A DNA stretch of 47,291 bases, from NCBI GenBank assembly GCA_947487165.1, contig CANKWX010000026.1, positions 1 to 47,291 of the forward strand. Reading direction: 5' to 3'. Shown one piece after another: positions 8,601 through 16,463 of this stretch; positions within the stretch are counted from its first letter, which is position 1, and each line of letters opens with the position of its first letter. The DNA comes from Burkholderiales bacterium (lineage in GTDB: Bacteria > Pseudomonadota > Gammaproteobacteria > Burkholderiales > Burkholderiaceae_E). The notes under the pieces were generated by a model. It was not told the origin of the DNA. It made no database searches and saw only the letters and a program-made list of their open reading frames with translations. The position numbers and the translations under genes were made by a program.

Positions 8601-11600
8601 CGAGTTGCCGATTCAGGATCGCAAGCCCACCTCGTTCTCGATGCGGTCGACGGCGACCTATGCCGGTGTTATCGAAGTCGGTCGGGGCAGCAGGATCGAG
8701 GTTGCACCCGCCGGCAGCATCGCGATGGACGCCAGCTACCAGCTGCTGCTTGCCGGTGCCCTGACCGCACCCGCCGGCACGGTCAGCCTGGGCGTCAATA
8801 GCACCGACAGCTACGTCGGCTTTCGGGGCGAGCAGGGCCTCTACATGACCGCCGCCGCCAGCATCGACGCCAGCGGTATCGACGCCACCGTCGCCTTGCC
8901 GCTCAATCGTCGCGGTGGCAGCGTGCTGGCGGGCGGTGCGGTCAGCCTGAATGCGCCCACCGGCTATCTGGTCATGGAGCCGGGCTCGCGTGTCTCGGCG
9001 CGCGGCGCGTCGGGGCTGATCAACGGCGATTCGGTCAACCCGAGCCAGCCGGCCGCACCGCAGCAAATCGCCACTGCCGGCGGCCGGGTCTCGCTGGCAT
9101 CGGTCGATGGTGGCGTGATCGCTTCACGCATCGATGTGTCGGCAGGCGGAGCGGGCGCGGCAGCCGGTTCGGTCACCATTGCGCAGACCCGCGATGCGCC
9201 GACGGGTGCGACCGACTCGGCCATCGGCCCGCGGCCTGCGCGTGTAGAGCGCCTGAGCATCGTGGCTGATGCGAATGCCATGCCGGCTGCCCTGCGTGCC
9301 GGCGGTAATGTCGATCTTGCGCTCAATGCCGGCGTGGTGGCCGGCCAGGAAATCTTCGAGACCCGGGTGGCGCAGTCGACCCTCGAGACGCTCGATGCCA
9401 ACACCCTCAAACTCAGCGCACGTGACCAGCTGAATGCGGCGGTTGACACCACGCTGAGCGCGAACAGACAGATCACCCTGGACGCGCCGGTCATCCGCAC
9501 CGAGCAGGGCAAGACGCTGACGGTGCGTGCGCCCTATGCCGAGCTCGGCTGGACCAATGCCTTTCCGCTGACCCAGCCGCTGGGCCAGGCACAAGGCACC
9601 AGCGGCGGCACCGGCCAGCTCGATGTCTCAACCGCCCTGGCGCTCGATCTGGTCGGCAATCTGATGCTGCAGGGCATCGGTCAGACCCGATTGGCCAGCG
9701 ACGGCGATCTGCGCTTGCGCGGGCTGTACAAGGCCAATGCCGATGGCAGCCCGGCCAACTATGCGGTCGGCCGGTTCGATGCCAGCGGCCGGGTCGATCT
9801 GATCGCTCAGCAGATTTTCCCTGTGACCGGCGCGGCCTACACGGTTGCGGTCGCGGGCGCCAACTCGACACTGTCTACCGCGCGGCCCAAGACCGACAAC
9901 GGATCGGCCTCGCCTGCGGTGCCGATATCGGGTCTTGGCAAGCTCAGCCTGAGCGCCGACACCATCGAGCTCAACGGCATTCAGCGCGCACCCTTCGGCG
10001 TCATCGAGGTCAATGCCGGCAAGACGCTGGTGCTGGGTGCCGGCGCCGAGGTCTCGGTGTCGGGCGGCAACACCCTGGTGCCCTACGGCCTGACCCAGGA
10101 CGGCCGTCAGATCGTCTATCCCTTCCTGGGCGGCACCGGCAGCGGCCCGACCCTGACACAGCTCGACCCGACCATCCGCCTGAGCAGCCCGAGCATCGAC
10201 CTGCGCCAGGGTGCACTGATCGATGCCTCCGGCGGCGGCGACCTGCTGGCCACCGCCTTCATCGCCGGCAGCGGCGGCTCGGTCAATCCGCTGCTGCGGC
10301 CCAATGTCTTCGCCATCGTGCCGAGTCTTGCCGGTGTGATGCCCTTTGACTACCAGATGCAGGCCGAACTGCCGACCCTGGGCGGCACCGCGACACTGAG
10401 CAGCTTCCGCGGCGCCCTGCCATCCGGCGCGATCACAACGTCCAAGCCGAAGCTTGCGGTCGGCGATCAGATTTTCCTGAACGCCGGCAGTGGTCTTGCC
10501 CAAGGCGTCTACACCTTGCTGCCGGCAAGCTATGCCCTGCTGCCGAATGCCTATGCGATCGCGATTGCCGACAACCAGAGCTTCGTGCCGATCCGAAGCG
10601 GCGCGCTGACCGATGGCAGCACGGTGGTTGCCGCGCAGCGCCTGGCGGCCGGCACCGCCGACCGGGACGCCCGCTGGTCGACGGTCAATGTGCTCAATGG
10701 CCCACAGTTGCGCCGCTATGGCGAGTTCATCTCTGATCAGGCGTCGCGTGACCTGGCATCCAAGCCTGCAGCGTCTGCCTCGGCGCGCCTGCCCCAGGAT
10801 GGCGGCACACTCGCTATCGACGCCCGCGGCACCGCGGTCACACTCGCCTCGCAAATTCGTCTTGCACCGGGCCAGACGCTGGCGCGAACCGCTGATGGCA
10901 CCGCCTATACCAGCGACGGCACGGTCACTGGCAGACGCGGTGCCTTCGAGTTTTCTTCCGAGGGCGCGACGATCAAGATCGGTGGCACCACCACTGGCAC
11001 CCCAGCAGCCGGCGTCATTACGCTGGATGCAGCGCGCCTGAGCGAGCTCGATGCCGAGCGAGTGATGATCGGCGCACGCCGTACCGCGGGCACCGAGGTC
11101 GATCTGCTGACGCCGACCGCTGCCCGGGTCAGTGTCGAAACCGGCAGCCAGCTGCGCGCCGAGGAGATCGTGCTGGCCGCTCGTGAGCAGGTCGACATCG
11201 GCACCAACGCCAAGCTCGTCGGCGTGGCAAGCGATCGCGCAGCGCCGGCCTATGCGGTGCAAGATCAGGGCGCAGTGCTGGTCGTCTCTGGCACCGACCC
11301 GACCCTTGCCCGCACCGGTGGCCAGACCGGTACCGCGACCATCCGGTTTGCACCCGGCAGTTCGGTCCAGGCCCGGACCGTGCTCGCCGATGCCCCCGGT
11401 GGCATTGCGCTGGATCCGAGTCTTACCCTCGATGTGAAATCGCTCGAGCTGTCGAGCCGAACCCTGGTGCTCGGCGATGGCGCGGTCACTGGACTCGCGA
11501 ACAGCTCGGGCGGCGCCGGCGGCGTGACGCGGCTTGGCAGCAGCCAGCTCGCCAGCATCTCAACCGGCGAGCGCCTTGCGCTGAGTGCGACCGACATCGT

Positions 11601-14600
11601 CTATCTCACCGATGGCCTGAAGCTGGGGTCGGTCGGATTCGGTGAGATTGAGCTTCGCTCGCCGACGCTGAATTGGGGCGAACCGACCCGCGCCGGCAAC
11701 GCCACCATCGACGCCCAGCGGGTGATCCTCTCGGGTGGCCCGACACTTGTCAGCACACCGACACCGAATGCCGCCAGTGCTGGACTCGGCCAGTTGCGCA
11801 TCACCGCCAGCAATGGCGCGCTGCCCGACAGCGGTCAGCTGATCACCGATGCCGGCGTGCGAACCATTCAGGGCTTTGCCGGCACCCAAGCACGGGCCGA
11901 ATCAGCCTGGCTGCTCAAGGGCGATGGCGCCACGCGCACCGCCGGCGAACTGATTGTCCGCACGCCGGCTGTGATGGCGGCGGCCGGTGCGACGCAATCG
12001 GTTTTCGCCGATCGCATGCAAGTGCTCGGTGCCGGCACGCCGGCAGCAGTCGGTGCGGTGGCGCCGATTCCCGGCCCAGGCGGTCGCCTGACTTTGTCGG
12101 CGCAGACCGCCACCCTCGACACCGCAATTCGACTGCCCTCGGGTCGACTGTCGATCGAATCGACCGCGGCAGATGCCGCCTCGCCCTCGCTGACCCTCGG
12201 TGCCCAGGCGCTGGTCGATCTGCACTCGGCGACGCTGTCGCTGTATGACGCAACCTTTGCTGCCAGTGGCGGATCGCTCACGCTCACCAGCCGTCTCGGC
12301 TCGATCCTGGCCCAGGCCGGATCGCGGATCGATGTCTCCGGTCGCGAAGGTGCTGACGCCGGCAGCCTGAACCTTGCTGCGCCGGCTGGCTCGATCTCCC
12401 TGCTGGGCCAGCTTGCTGGCACCGGCCCGAGCGGCCAGGGTGGGCGCTTCAAGGCCGATGCTCAACGCTTCGCGGATGCCGGCGCGCTGGCCGCCTCGCT
12501 GAAGGCCGGTGGCTTCGATGGCGAAGTGTCGATGCGCCAGCGCAGCGGCGATCTGGTGCTGGGAACCGGGGCTGATGCACAGACCAGCATCATTGCCGCC
12601 CGCGCGATTGCCTTGGCGGCCGACGCAGGCTCAGTGCGACTGGCCGGTGGCCGACTCGATGCCAGCGGCAACGACGGCGGCACGGTCGCCTTCAACGCGA
12701 GTTCACAAGTGCAACTGGCGGCCGGCACCACCGTGGCCGCGCGGGGCAATACCGGAAAGGGCGGCGATGTGACGCTCAGCGGCCTGGGCGGTGTGCTGGC
12801 CCGGGGCGCAACCGTCGATGTGGGCGGTGCAAGCGAAGGCGGCGAGGTCGAACTCCGATTTGCCAGGACGGCCGCCAATGCCACCAATCTGCAGGCCAAC
12901 GCCAACACCGTCCAGGGCGCCGCCCGGCTGAACCTGACCGGCGTGGCCAGCTATACGCCCACGGTCACCAGCAACAACACCACCGTCACCCAGACCACCC
13001 TGGCCACCGCGTTTACCGAAGCCACCGCCTTTGCCAACACCGCGCCTGCGGTGCTGGCGCTCGCCGGGCAAACCGGCAACGCGAATGCCCGGGTGCGCCC
13101 CGAAATCGAGGTGCTCGCCAAAGGCGCGACTAACAGCGCCAACCTGACCGTCGGCAGCGCCATCGACCTGTCGGCCATCCGCTACACCACCGTTACCTCA
13201 AGAGACACCGCCGGAGTGCTGTCCTTGCGCGCTGGTGGTGACCTGATTCTCAACGGTGCGTCGGCGACCCCGGGTACAGCGGTCACCGCAGTGATCAACG
13301 ACGGTTTTGTCGCCGGTACCGATTTCACCAACAGGCCTGCTGCATCGACTACCCTCGGCGCGGCCTTCGATGCGAATGCCAAGGACACCTGGTCGTATCG
13401 CCTTGCGGCCGGGTCCGATTTCGGCGCAGCGCAGCCGCTGTCGGTGCTGGCACTCACGAACCCGGCCCTGGGCTCAACCGCTGGGAATGTCCGCCTGCTC
13501 AATTCCCGCATCATCCGCACCGGCACCGGCAATATCGACTTGGCGGCCGCGCGCGACATCCTGATCGGCACCAGCAGCGCAACCGCCACCACGCTCGCGG
13601 CCGGCGGACGCGCCTCGATCATGACCGCCGGTCGGCGCGCCGCCGCAGTGCCCGGTTTCATCGATCCGCAGACCCTGGTCGGTGTGCCGAATACACCGAT
13701 CCAGGCCGACCCGAAGACCAACTTCAATGAGGGGGGTGGCTCGATCACGATGGCGGCTGGCCGTTCGATCGTCTCAACCATCGAGGATCCGCTGATGAGC
13801 GGCTGGCTCTTCCGTCAGGGTCAGGTCGATGCAGAAGGCCTGCCGGCTGTTGAGAGCCAAACGTCTGCGATCGGGCTGTCGCCAGCCTGGTGGCCGCGAT
13901 TCGACTTCTTCCGCCAGACGGTGGGTGCGCTCGGCGGTGGCAACCTTACCCTGACCGCCGGCCTCGACATCACCGATGTTTCGGCCTCGATCGGCAGCTC
14001 AGGCCGAACCGTCCTGACTGGTGACCCGCTGCTCGACAAGCTGGTGGTCAATGGCGGTGGCAATCTGCTGGCCCGGGCCGACGGCTCGATCCGCTCGGGC
14101 ACCTACGGCGTGATGCTCGGTAACGCGCAACTGGTGGCCGGCGACAGCGTTGTGCAGTCGACGCTGGCAAGGCAGTCGACCCAGGCCGGACTCGGCGACG
14201 CCACCCTCAGCGTCGAGGCGCGCAATGGTCTGACCTTCGATCAGGTCTACAACCCCACGCTGTCGGAGCAGCGTGCAACCAATGCCCGTGTGATCGGAGC
14301 GAATAACCGCAGCTTCTTCAGCACCTACACCGAGCGGTCGGCGATTGAGCTGACGGCCGCAGCCGGCAAGGTTTCGCTGCAGGAGAGCCTGCCGACCGCG
14401 CTGCGAACCGGCATCGTGACCGGCGAGACCGCAGTCAGCATCGATCAGGCCGACTTGCAGCGCGTCACCTCAATGCGCCCGCCGACGCTTGCGGTGGCGG
14501 CGCTCGGCGGCGACATCGAGATCGTCGGCCGCCCGGCCGCAGGTACCAACGCCGCCACCGGTGCGGCAACGCTGCTCGCGCCGGCGCCCATCGGCGGGAT

Positions 14601-16401
14601 CACCCTTGGCGCAGCCGGCTCGGTCACCGGTGTCGGCAGTCTGGTTCAGCTCGATACCGACCCCTTGCGCTCCTTCAGTCTGAGCCGCCCCGGCGTGCTC
14701 CAGGCAAGCAAAATCGTCACCTACGACCGCGTCTCGGCCTTCGACGAACTCACCGTCGGCAAGCTGTCGCCCACCTCGACCGCCGCGCCGCTGGCTCATG
14801 CGCAATATCTGGTCCACCTTGCCGATCCACAGGTCTCGCGGGTCTATGCCGGTCAGGACATCACTACCCTGTCCAGCATCCTCAACTCGCCCTTGGCGAC
14901 AGTTTCGAGCAACCGGCTGCGACTGGTTTTTGCCGAGCCGGCCAAGGTGCGCGCCGGCCGCGACGTCAGCGATGTCAGCCTGATCATCCAGAACTTGCGC
15001 GACGGCGACCTCACCCAGATCACCGCCGGCCGAGATCTGATCAATCGCACCCAGACGGTCAACGGTCAGCTCGCGGCCAACAACGCCGGTATTGTGGTGA
15101 GCGGACCGGGGCTGGTCGAGCTCAGCGCCGGGCGCGACATCGCGATGGGCACTTCGGTCGGCATCGTCAGTCGCGGCAATCTCGATAACCCCGCCCTGTC
15201 TGACGTCGGCTCGTCGCTGACCCTGGTGGCTGGCCTGCCCGACAGCCCTGCTTATGCTGACTTCCTTGCGCGTTATGTCGCCCCTTCGACGAGTCAGCGC
15301 AGCCGCGACTACACACCGCTGCTGGTCGACTTTGTACGCTCGACCCTCAGCGACAGTGATGCGCAGTCGGTCACTGCCGACAATGCCTGGACGCTCTTTG
15401 GCAGTCTGCCGACGCATGAGCGCGATGCCTTTGCCAGAGCGGTCTTCTACGCTGAACTCAAGGCCGCCGGCCGTAATGCCTCGGCAACCAAGGTCGATGG
15501 CAAGACCAATCCCGACTATGGCAATTTCCAGGCCGCCTACGACGCCATGTCGACGCTCTTTCCGAAGGACGGCGCCGGCAACATCGACCTGGTCTTCAGT
15601 CAGGTCAAGACCGAGCGCGGCGGCAAGATCGAGTTTTTGACACCGGGCGTGGTGTGTCGAGGCAGCTGGTCCGCCTGCCAGGCCACGGACGCCTCCAAGG
15701 CGGTCGGCAATCTGCAGGTCGGCCTGGCCAATCCGCCATCCGAACTCGCCAGCGTCAAGGACTCTTCGAAGCTCGGCATCTTCACGCTCGACGGCGGCGA
15801 TGTCGACATCGCCATCGGCTCGAACGCCGCGGTCAATCGCTCGCGGGTGCTGACCGCAGGCGGCGGTGGTATCACCATGTTCTCTGCACTGGGCAACATC
15901 GATGCCGGCCGCGGCTCACGCACCGCCGCCACCGCACCGCCGCCACTGGTGCGGGTCGATGCGAACGGCAACGTCGTGGTCGAATTGCAGGGCGTGGTCG
16001 AGGGCTCCGGCATCGGCGTGCTGGTCACCAAGCCGGGCGTGCCTGCCAGCGACGTCGATCTCTTCGCGCCCAAGGGCTTCATCGATGCCGGCGAGGCCGG
16101 CATCCGCTCGGCCGGCAACCTGACCCTCTTTGCCACCGAAATCCGCAACAGCTCCAACATCTCAGTGGGCGGCAGCGCCACCGGTGTGCCGACTGCAACG
16201 GTGGCGCCAAACCTGTCGCTTGCGGCCGCAGGCAATGCCAACGCCGCCGCCGCCGCGAGTTCGGATCAGGCGGCTGCGACCGACCGCGACAAGCTTGCCG
16301 ACGAAAATCGGCAGGCCCGCAGCCGTCTCGTGGTCATCGAGTTCCTCGGCTTCGGTGAAGACGGCGAAGAAGCCTTCCGTCGCCGCAAGACCAGCAGATG
16401 A
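5668..16401 (+). CDS. TpsA-like giant filamentous haemagglutinin-family exoprotein
   Basis: This 3577-residue predicted beta-helical surface or secreted protein is the substrate of the adjacent TpsB. A signal peptide (to about residue 27, VRAQA) is followed by a TPS/haemagglutination-activity domain (about 30-250) with GTVAGTRVVPGVKTWVG, RATLNWTQFDV and INANGIVF (125-132). The latter stands where FHA-type proteins usually have NPNGI. A very long Gly/Ala/Ser/Thr/Asp-rich body with repeated ID(A/V)SG-type turns follows, as in right-handed beta-helices. The last about 300 residues (DVDLFAPKGFIDAGEAGIR, then LVVIEFLGFGEDG) resemble the DUF3739 C-terminal region of FHA-like proteins. On my reading the only two cysteines are C3330 and C3337. 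There is no VENN motif, CdiA-type toxin tip or adjacent immunity gene, so adhesion or matrix formation is the likelier role. The stop overlaps an ATG (ATGA at 16398). Confidence 0.92.
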   Translation: MRRHLIRSLLALTGGLLAATAISVRAQALLPGTVAGTRVVPGVKTWVGAQPGGVTVNPDGSREMLIRQTQSRATLNWTQFDVDRGETVRFDQQGNRDWVALNWIHALKPSQIAGRLVADGAVYLINANGIVFKPGSQVDASAFIASTLSIKNDAFSKGLTAMARGQAAFEFDVSAGSADARIEVQSGPVRRLDGSVVRAPDGSELVQAATISSADGGRVFLLGTREVINRGLIKSPNGQVILAAGSKVYLFAPTTADSAAFRGLFVEVEAGGVNRNLGSVLNNGTIETPLGNTTLMGMALRNAGRISADTSATANGSVYLYSRANPVFTTGSSDRPLTTTSGTVQIGPTGVIETPVRSNLAADGKPETVLDAQTVYPSEIRLAGQSIQLQGDGASGARLTAPGGLVSLSANENFADPSPIKPVGTGRIVIDAGASIDVSGIRGVSVPVSRNLIDVQVGGENVADNPTLRTGPLAQETLKIDARVGSPLFTQSALDALAATQIKRTVEERMTAGGTVSLSSTGEAVVNPGARINIAGGSVDYAPGVLQTSRLFDGRRIVDVSQATPDRIWTLADFYIENDARWGVTRKFALSPVTARSAGYLDGRNAGQLGLAAPWVSFGGTVDGSVLSGERQRTSPPLGGLISFGQRDAYQNPQLDYQLRSPIILGSTGGAGQAPAFGIDANRDERFGTEAAPFAQTINVPALTATGISRLEVFSNNSVTVPAGSPVTLPAGGRLTVAAGAVSVNADISVPAARAETFVRTATPSVTSSGIDLTASQKGEGQSVSTGAVSIRNARIDASGQWAVDTRQPGGLEQPAYLVNAGSVRLQGYRSFVADAASQIDVSAGAYLSPTRRLSTGTAGAVQVGLNTTDSLRDPSIALTAQFDATIRGFGFASGASFKARAADVLVSDVRPADYQGLWLQAGRFAAEGLSSVDLTGIFSASIGADTAIRLVPQSYRFAQGAQAVTTPDTLRASVTTLELPIQDRKPTSFSMRSTATYAGVIEVGRGSRIEVAPAGSIAMDASYQLLLAGALTAPAGTVSLGVNSTDSYVGFRGEQGLYMTAAASIDASGIDATVALPLNRRGGSVLAGGAVSLNAPTGYLVMEPGSRVSARGASGLINGDSVNPSQPAAPQQIATAGGRVSLASVDGGVIASRIDVSAGGAGAAAGSVTIAQTRDAPTGATDSAIGPRPARVERLSIVADANAMPAALRAGGNVDLALNAGVVAGQEIFETRVAQSTLETLDANTLKLSARDQLNAAVDTTLSANRQITLDAPVIRTEQGKTLTVRAPYAELGWTNAFPLTQPLGQAQGTSGGTGQLDVSTALALDLVGNLMLQGIGQTRLASDGDLRLRGLYKANADGSPANYAVGRFDASGRVDLIAQQIFPVTGAAYTVAVAGANSTLSTARPKTDNGSASPAVPISGLGKLSLSADTIELNGIQRAPFGVIEVNAGKTLVLGAGAEVSVSGGNTLVPYGLTQDGRQIVYPFLGGTGSGPTLTQLDPTIRLSSPSIDLRQGALIDASGGGDLLATAFIAGSGGSVNPLLRPNVFAIVPSLAGVMPFDYQMQAELPTLGGTATLSSFRGALPSGAITTSKPKLAVGDQIFLNAGSGLAQGVYTLLPASYALLPNAYAIAIADNQSFVPIRSGALTDGSTVVAAQRLAAGTADRDARWSTVNVLNGPQLRRYGEFISDQASRDLASKPAASASARLPQDGGTLAIDARGTAVTLASQIRLAPGQTLARTADGTAYTSDGTVTGRRGAFEFSSEGATIKIGGTTTGTPAAGVITLDAARLSELDAERVMIGARRTAGTEVDLLTPTAARVSVETGSQLRAEEIVLAAREQVDIGTNAKLVGVASDRAAPAYAVQDQGAVLVVSGTDPTLARTGGQTGTATIRFAPGSSVQARTVLADAPGGIALDPSLTLDVKSLELSSRTLVLGDGAVTGLANSSGGAGGVTRLGSSQLASISTGERLALSATDIVYLTDGLKLGSVGFGEIELRSPTLNWGEPTRAGNATIDAQRVILSGGPTLVSTPTPNAASAGLGQLRITASNGALPDSGQLITDAGVRTIQGFAGTQARAESAWLLKGDGATRTAGELIVRTPAVMAAAGATQSVFADRMQVLGAGTPAAVGAVAPIPGPGGRLTLSAQTATLDTAIRLPSGRLSIESTAADAASPSLTLGAQALVDLHSATLSLYDATFAASGGSLTLTSRLGSILAQAGSRIDVSGREGADAGSLNLAAPAGSISLLGQLAGTGPSGQGGRFKADAQRFADAGALAASLKAGGFDGEVSMRQRSGDLVLGTGADAQTSIIAARAIALAADAGSVRLAGGRLDASGNDGGTVAFNASSQVQLAAGTTVAARGNTGKGGDVTLSGLGGVLARGATVDVGGASEGGEVELRFARTAANATNLQANANTVQGAARLNLTGVASYTPTVTSNNTTVTQTTLATAFTEATAFANTAPAVLALAGQTGNANARVRPEIEVLAKGATNSANLTVGSAIDLSAIRYTTVTSRDTAGVLSLRAGGDLILNGASATPGTAVTAVINDGFVAGTDFTNRPAASTTLGAAFDANAKDTWSYRLAAGSDFGAAQPLSVLALTNPALGSTAGNVRLLNSRIIRTGTGNIDLAAARDILIGTSSATATTLAAGGRASIMTAGRRAAAVPGFIDPQTLVGVPNTPIQADPKTNFNEGGGSITMAAGRSIVSTIEDPLMSGWLFRQGQVDAEGLPAVESQTSAIGLSPAWWPRFDFFRQTVGALGGGNLTLTAGLDITDVSASIGSSGRTVLTGDPLLDKLVVNGGGNLLARADGSIRSGTYGVMLGNAQLVAGDSVVQSTLARQSTQAGLGDATLSVEARNGLTFDQVYNPTLSEQRATNARVIGANNRSFFSTYTERSAIELTAAAGKVSLQESLPTALRTGIVTGETAVSIDQADLQRVTSMRPPTLAVAALGGDIEIVGRPAAGTNAATGAATLLAPAPIGGITLGAAGSVTGVGSLVQLDTDPLRSFSLSRPGVLQASKIVTYDRVSAFDELTVGKLSPTSTAAPLAHAQYLVHLADPQVSRVYAGQDITTLSSILNSPLATVSSNRLRLVFAEPAKVRAGRDVSDVSLIIQNLRDGDLTQITAGRDLINRTQTVNGQLAANNAGIVVSGPGLVELSAGRDIAMGTSVGIVSRGNLDNPALSDVGSSLTLVAGLPDSPAYADFLARYVAPSTSQRSRDYTPLLVDFVRSTLSDSDAQSVTADNAWTLFGSLPTHERDAFARAVFYAELKAAGRNASATKVDGKTNPDYGNFQAAYDAMSTLFPKDGAGNIDLVFSQVKTERGGKIEFLTPGVVCRGSWSACQATDASKAVGNLQVGLANPPSELASVKDSSKLGIFTLDGGDVDIAIGSNAAVNRSRVLTAGGGGITMFSALGNIDAGRGSRTAATAPPPLVRVDANGNVVVELQGVVEGSGIGVLVTKPGVPASDVDLFAPKGFIDAGEAGIRSAGNLTLFATEIRNSSNISVGGSATGVPTATVAPNLSLAAAGNANAAAAASSDQAAATDRDKLADENRQARSRLVVIEFLGFGEDGEEAFRRRKTSR

Positions 16402-16463
16402 GCACCGCCGTCATGACACCCGCCAAAGCCCCCTCTCTCCTTTCATTGCAGCCTGAGGCAACC

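Noticed and set aside
5668-16401. Long antisense open frames within tpsA (for example about 6133-7629 and 9628-11262 on the - strand).
   Set aside because: They are mirror frames of a high-GC repetitive gene, have no ribosome-binding sites or recognisable domains, and the + strand frame has clear TPS and DUF3739-like domains.
15600-16401. CDI-type toxin tip at the TpsA C terminus.
   Set aside because: There is no VENN motif, no toxin-like domain and no small immunity gene downstream; the end looks like DUF3739 and the next gene is the ExbB fusion.
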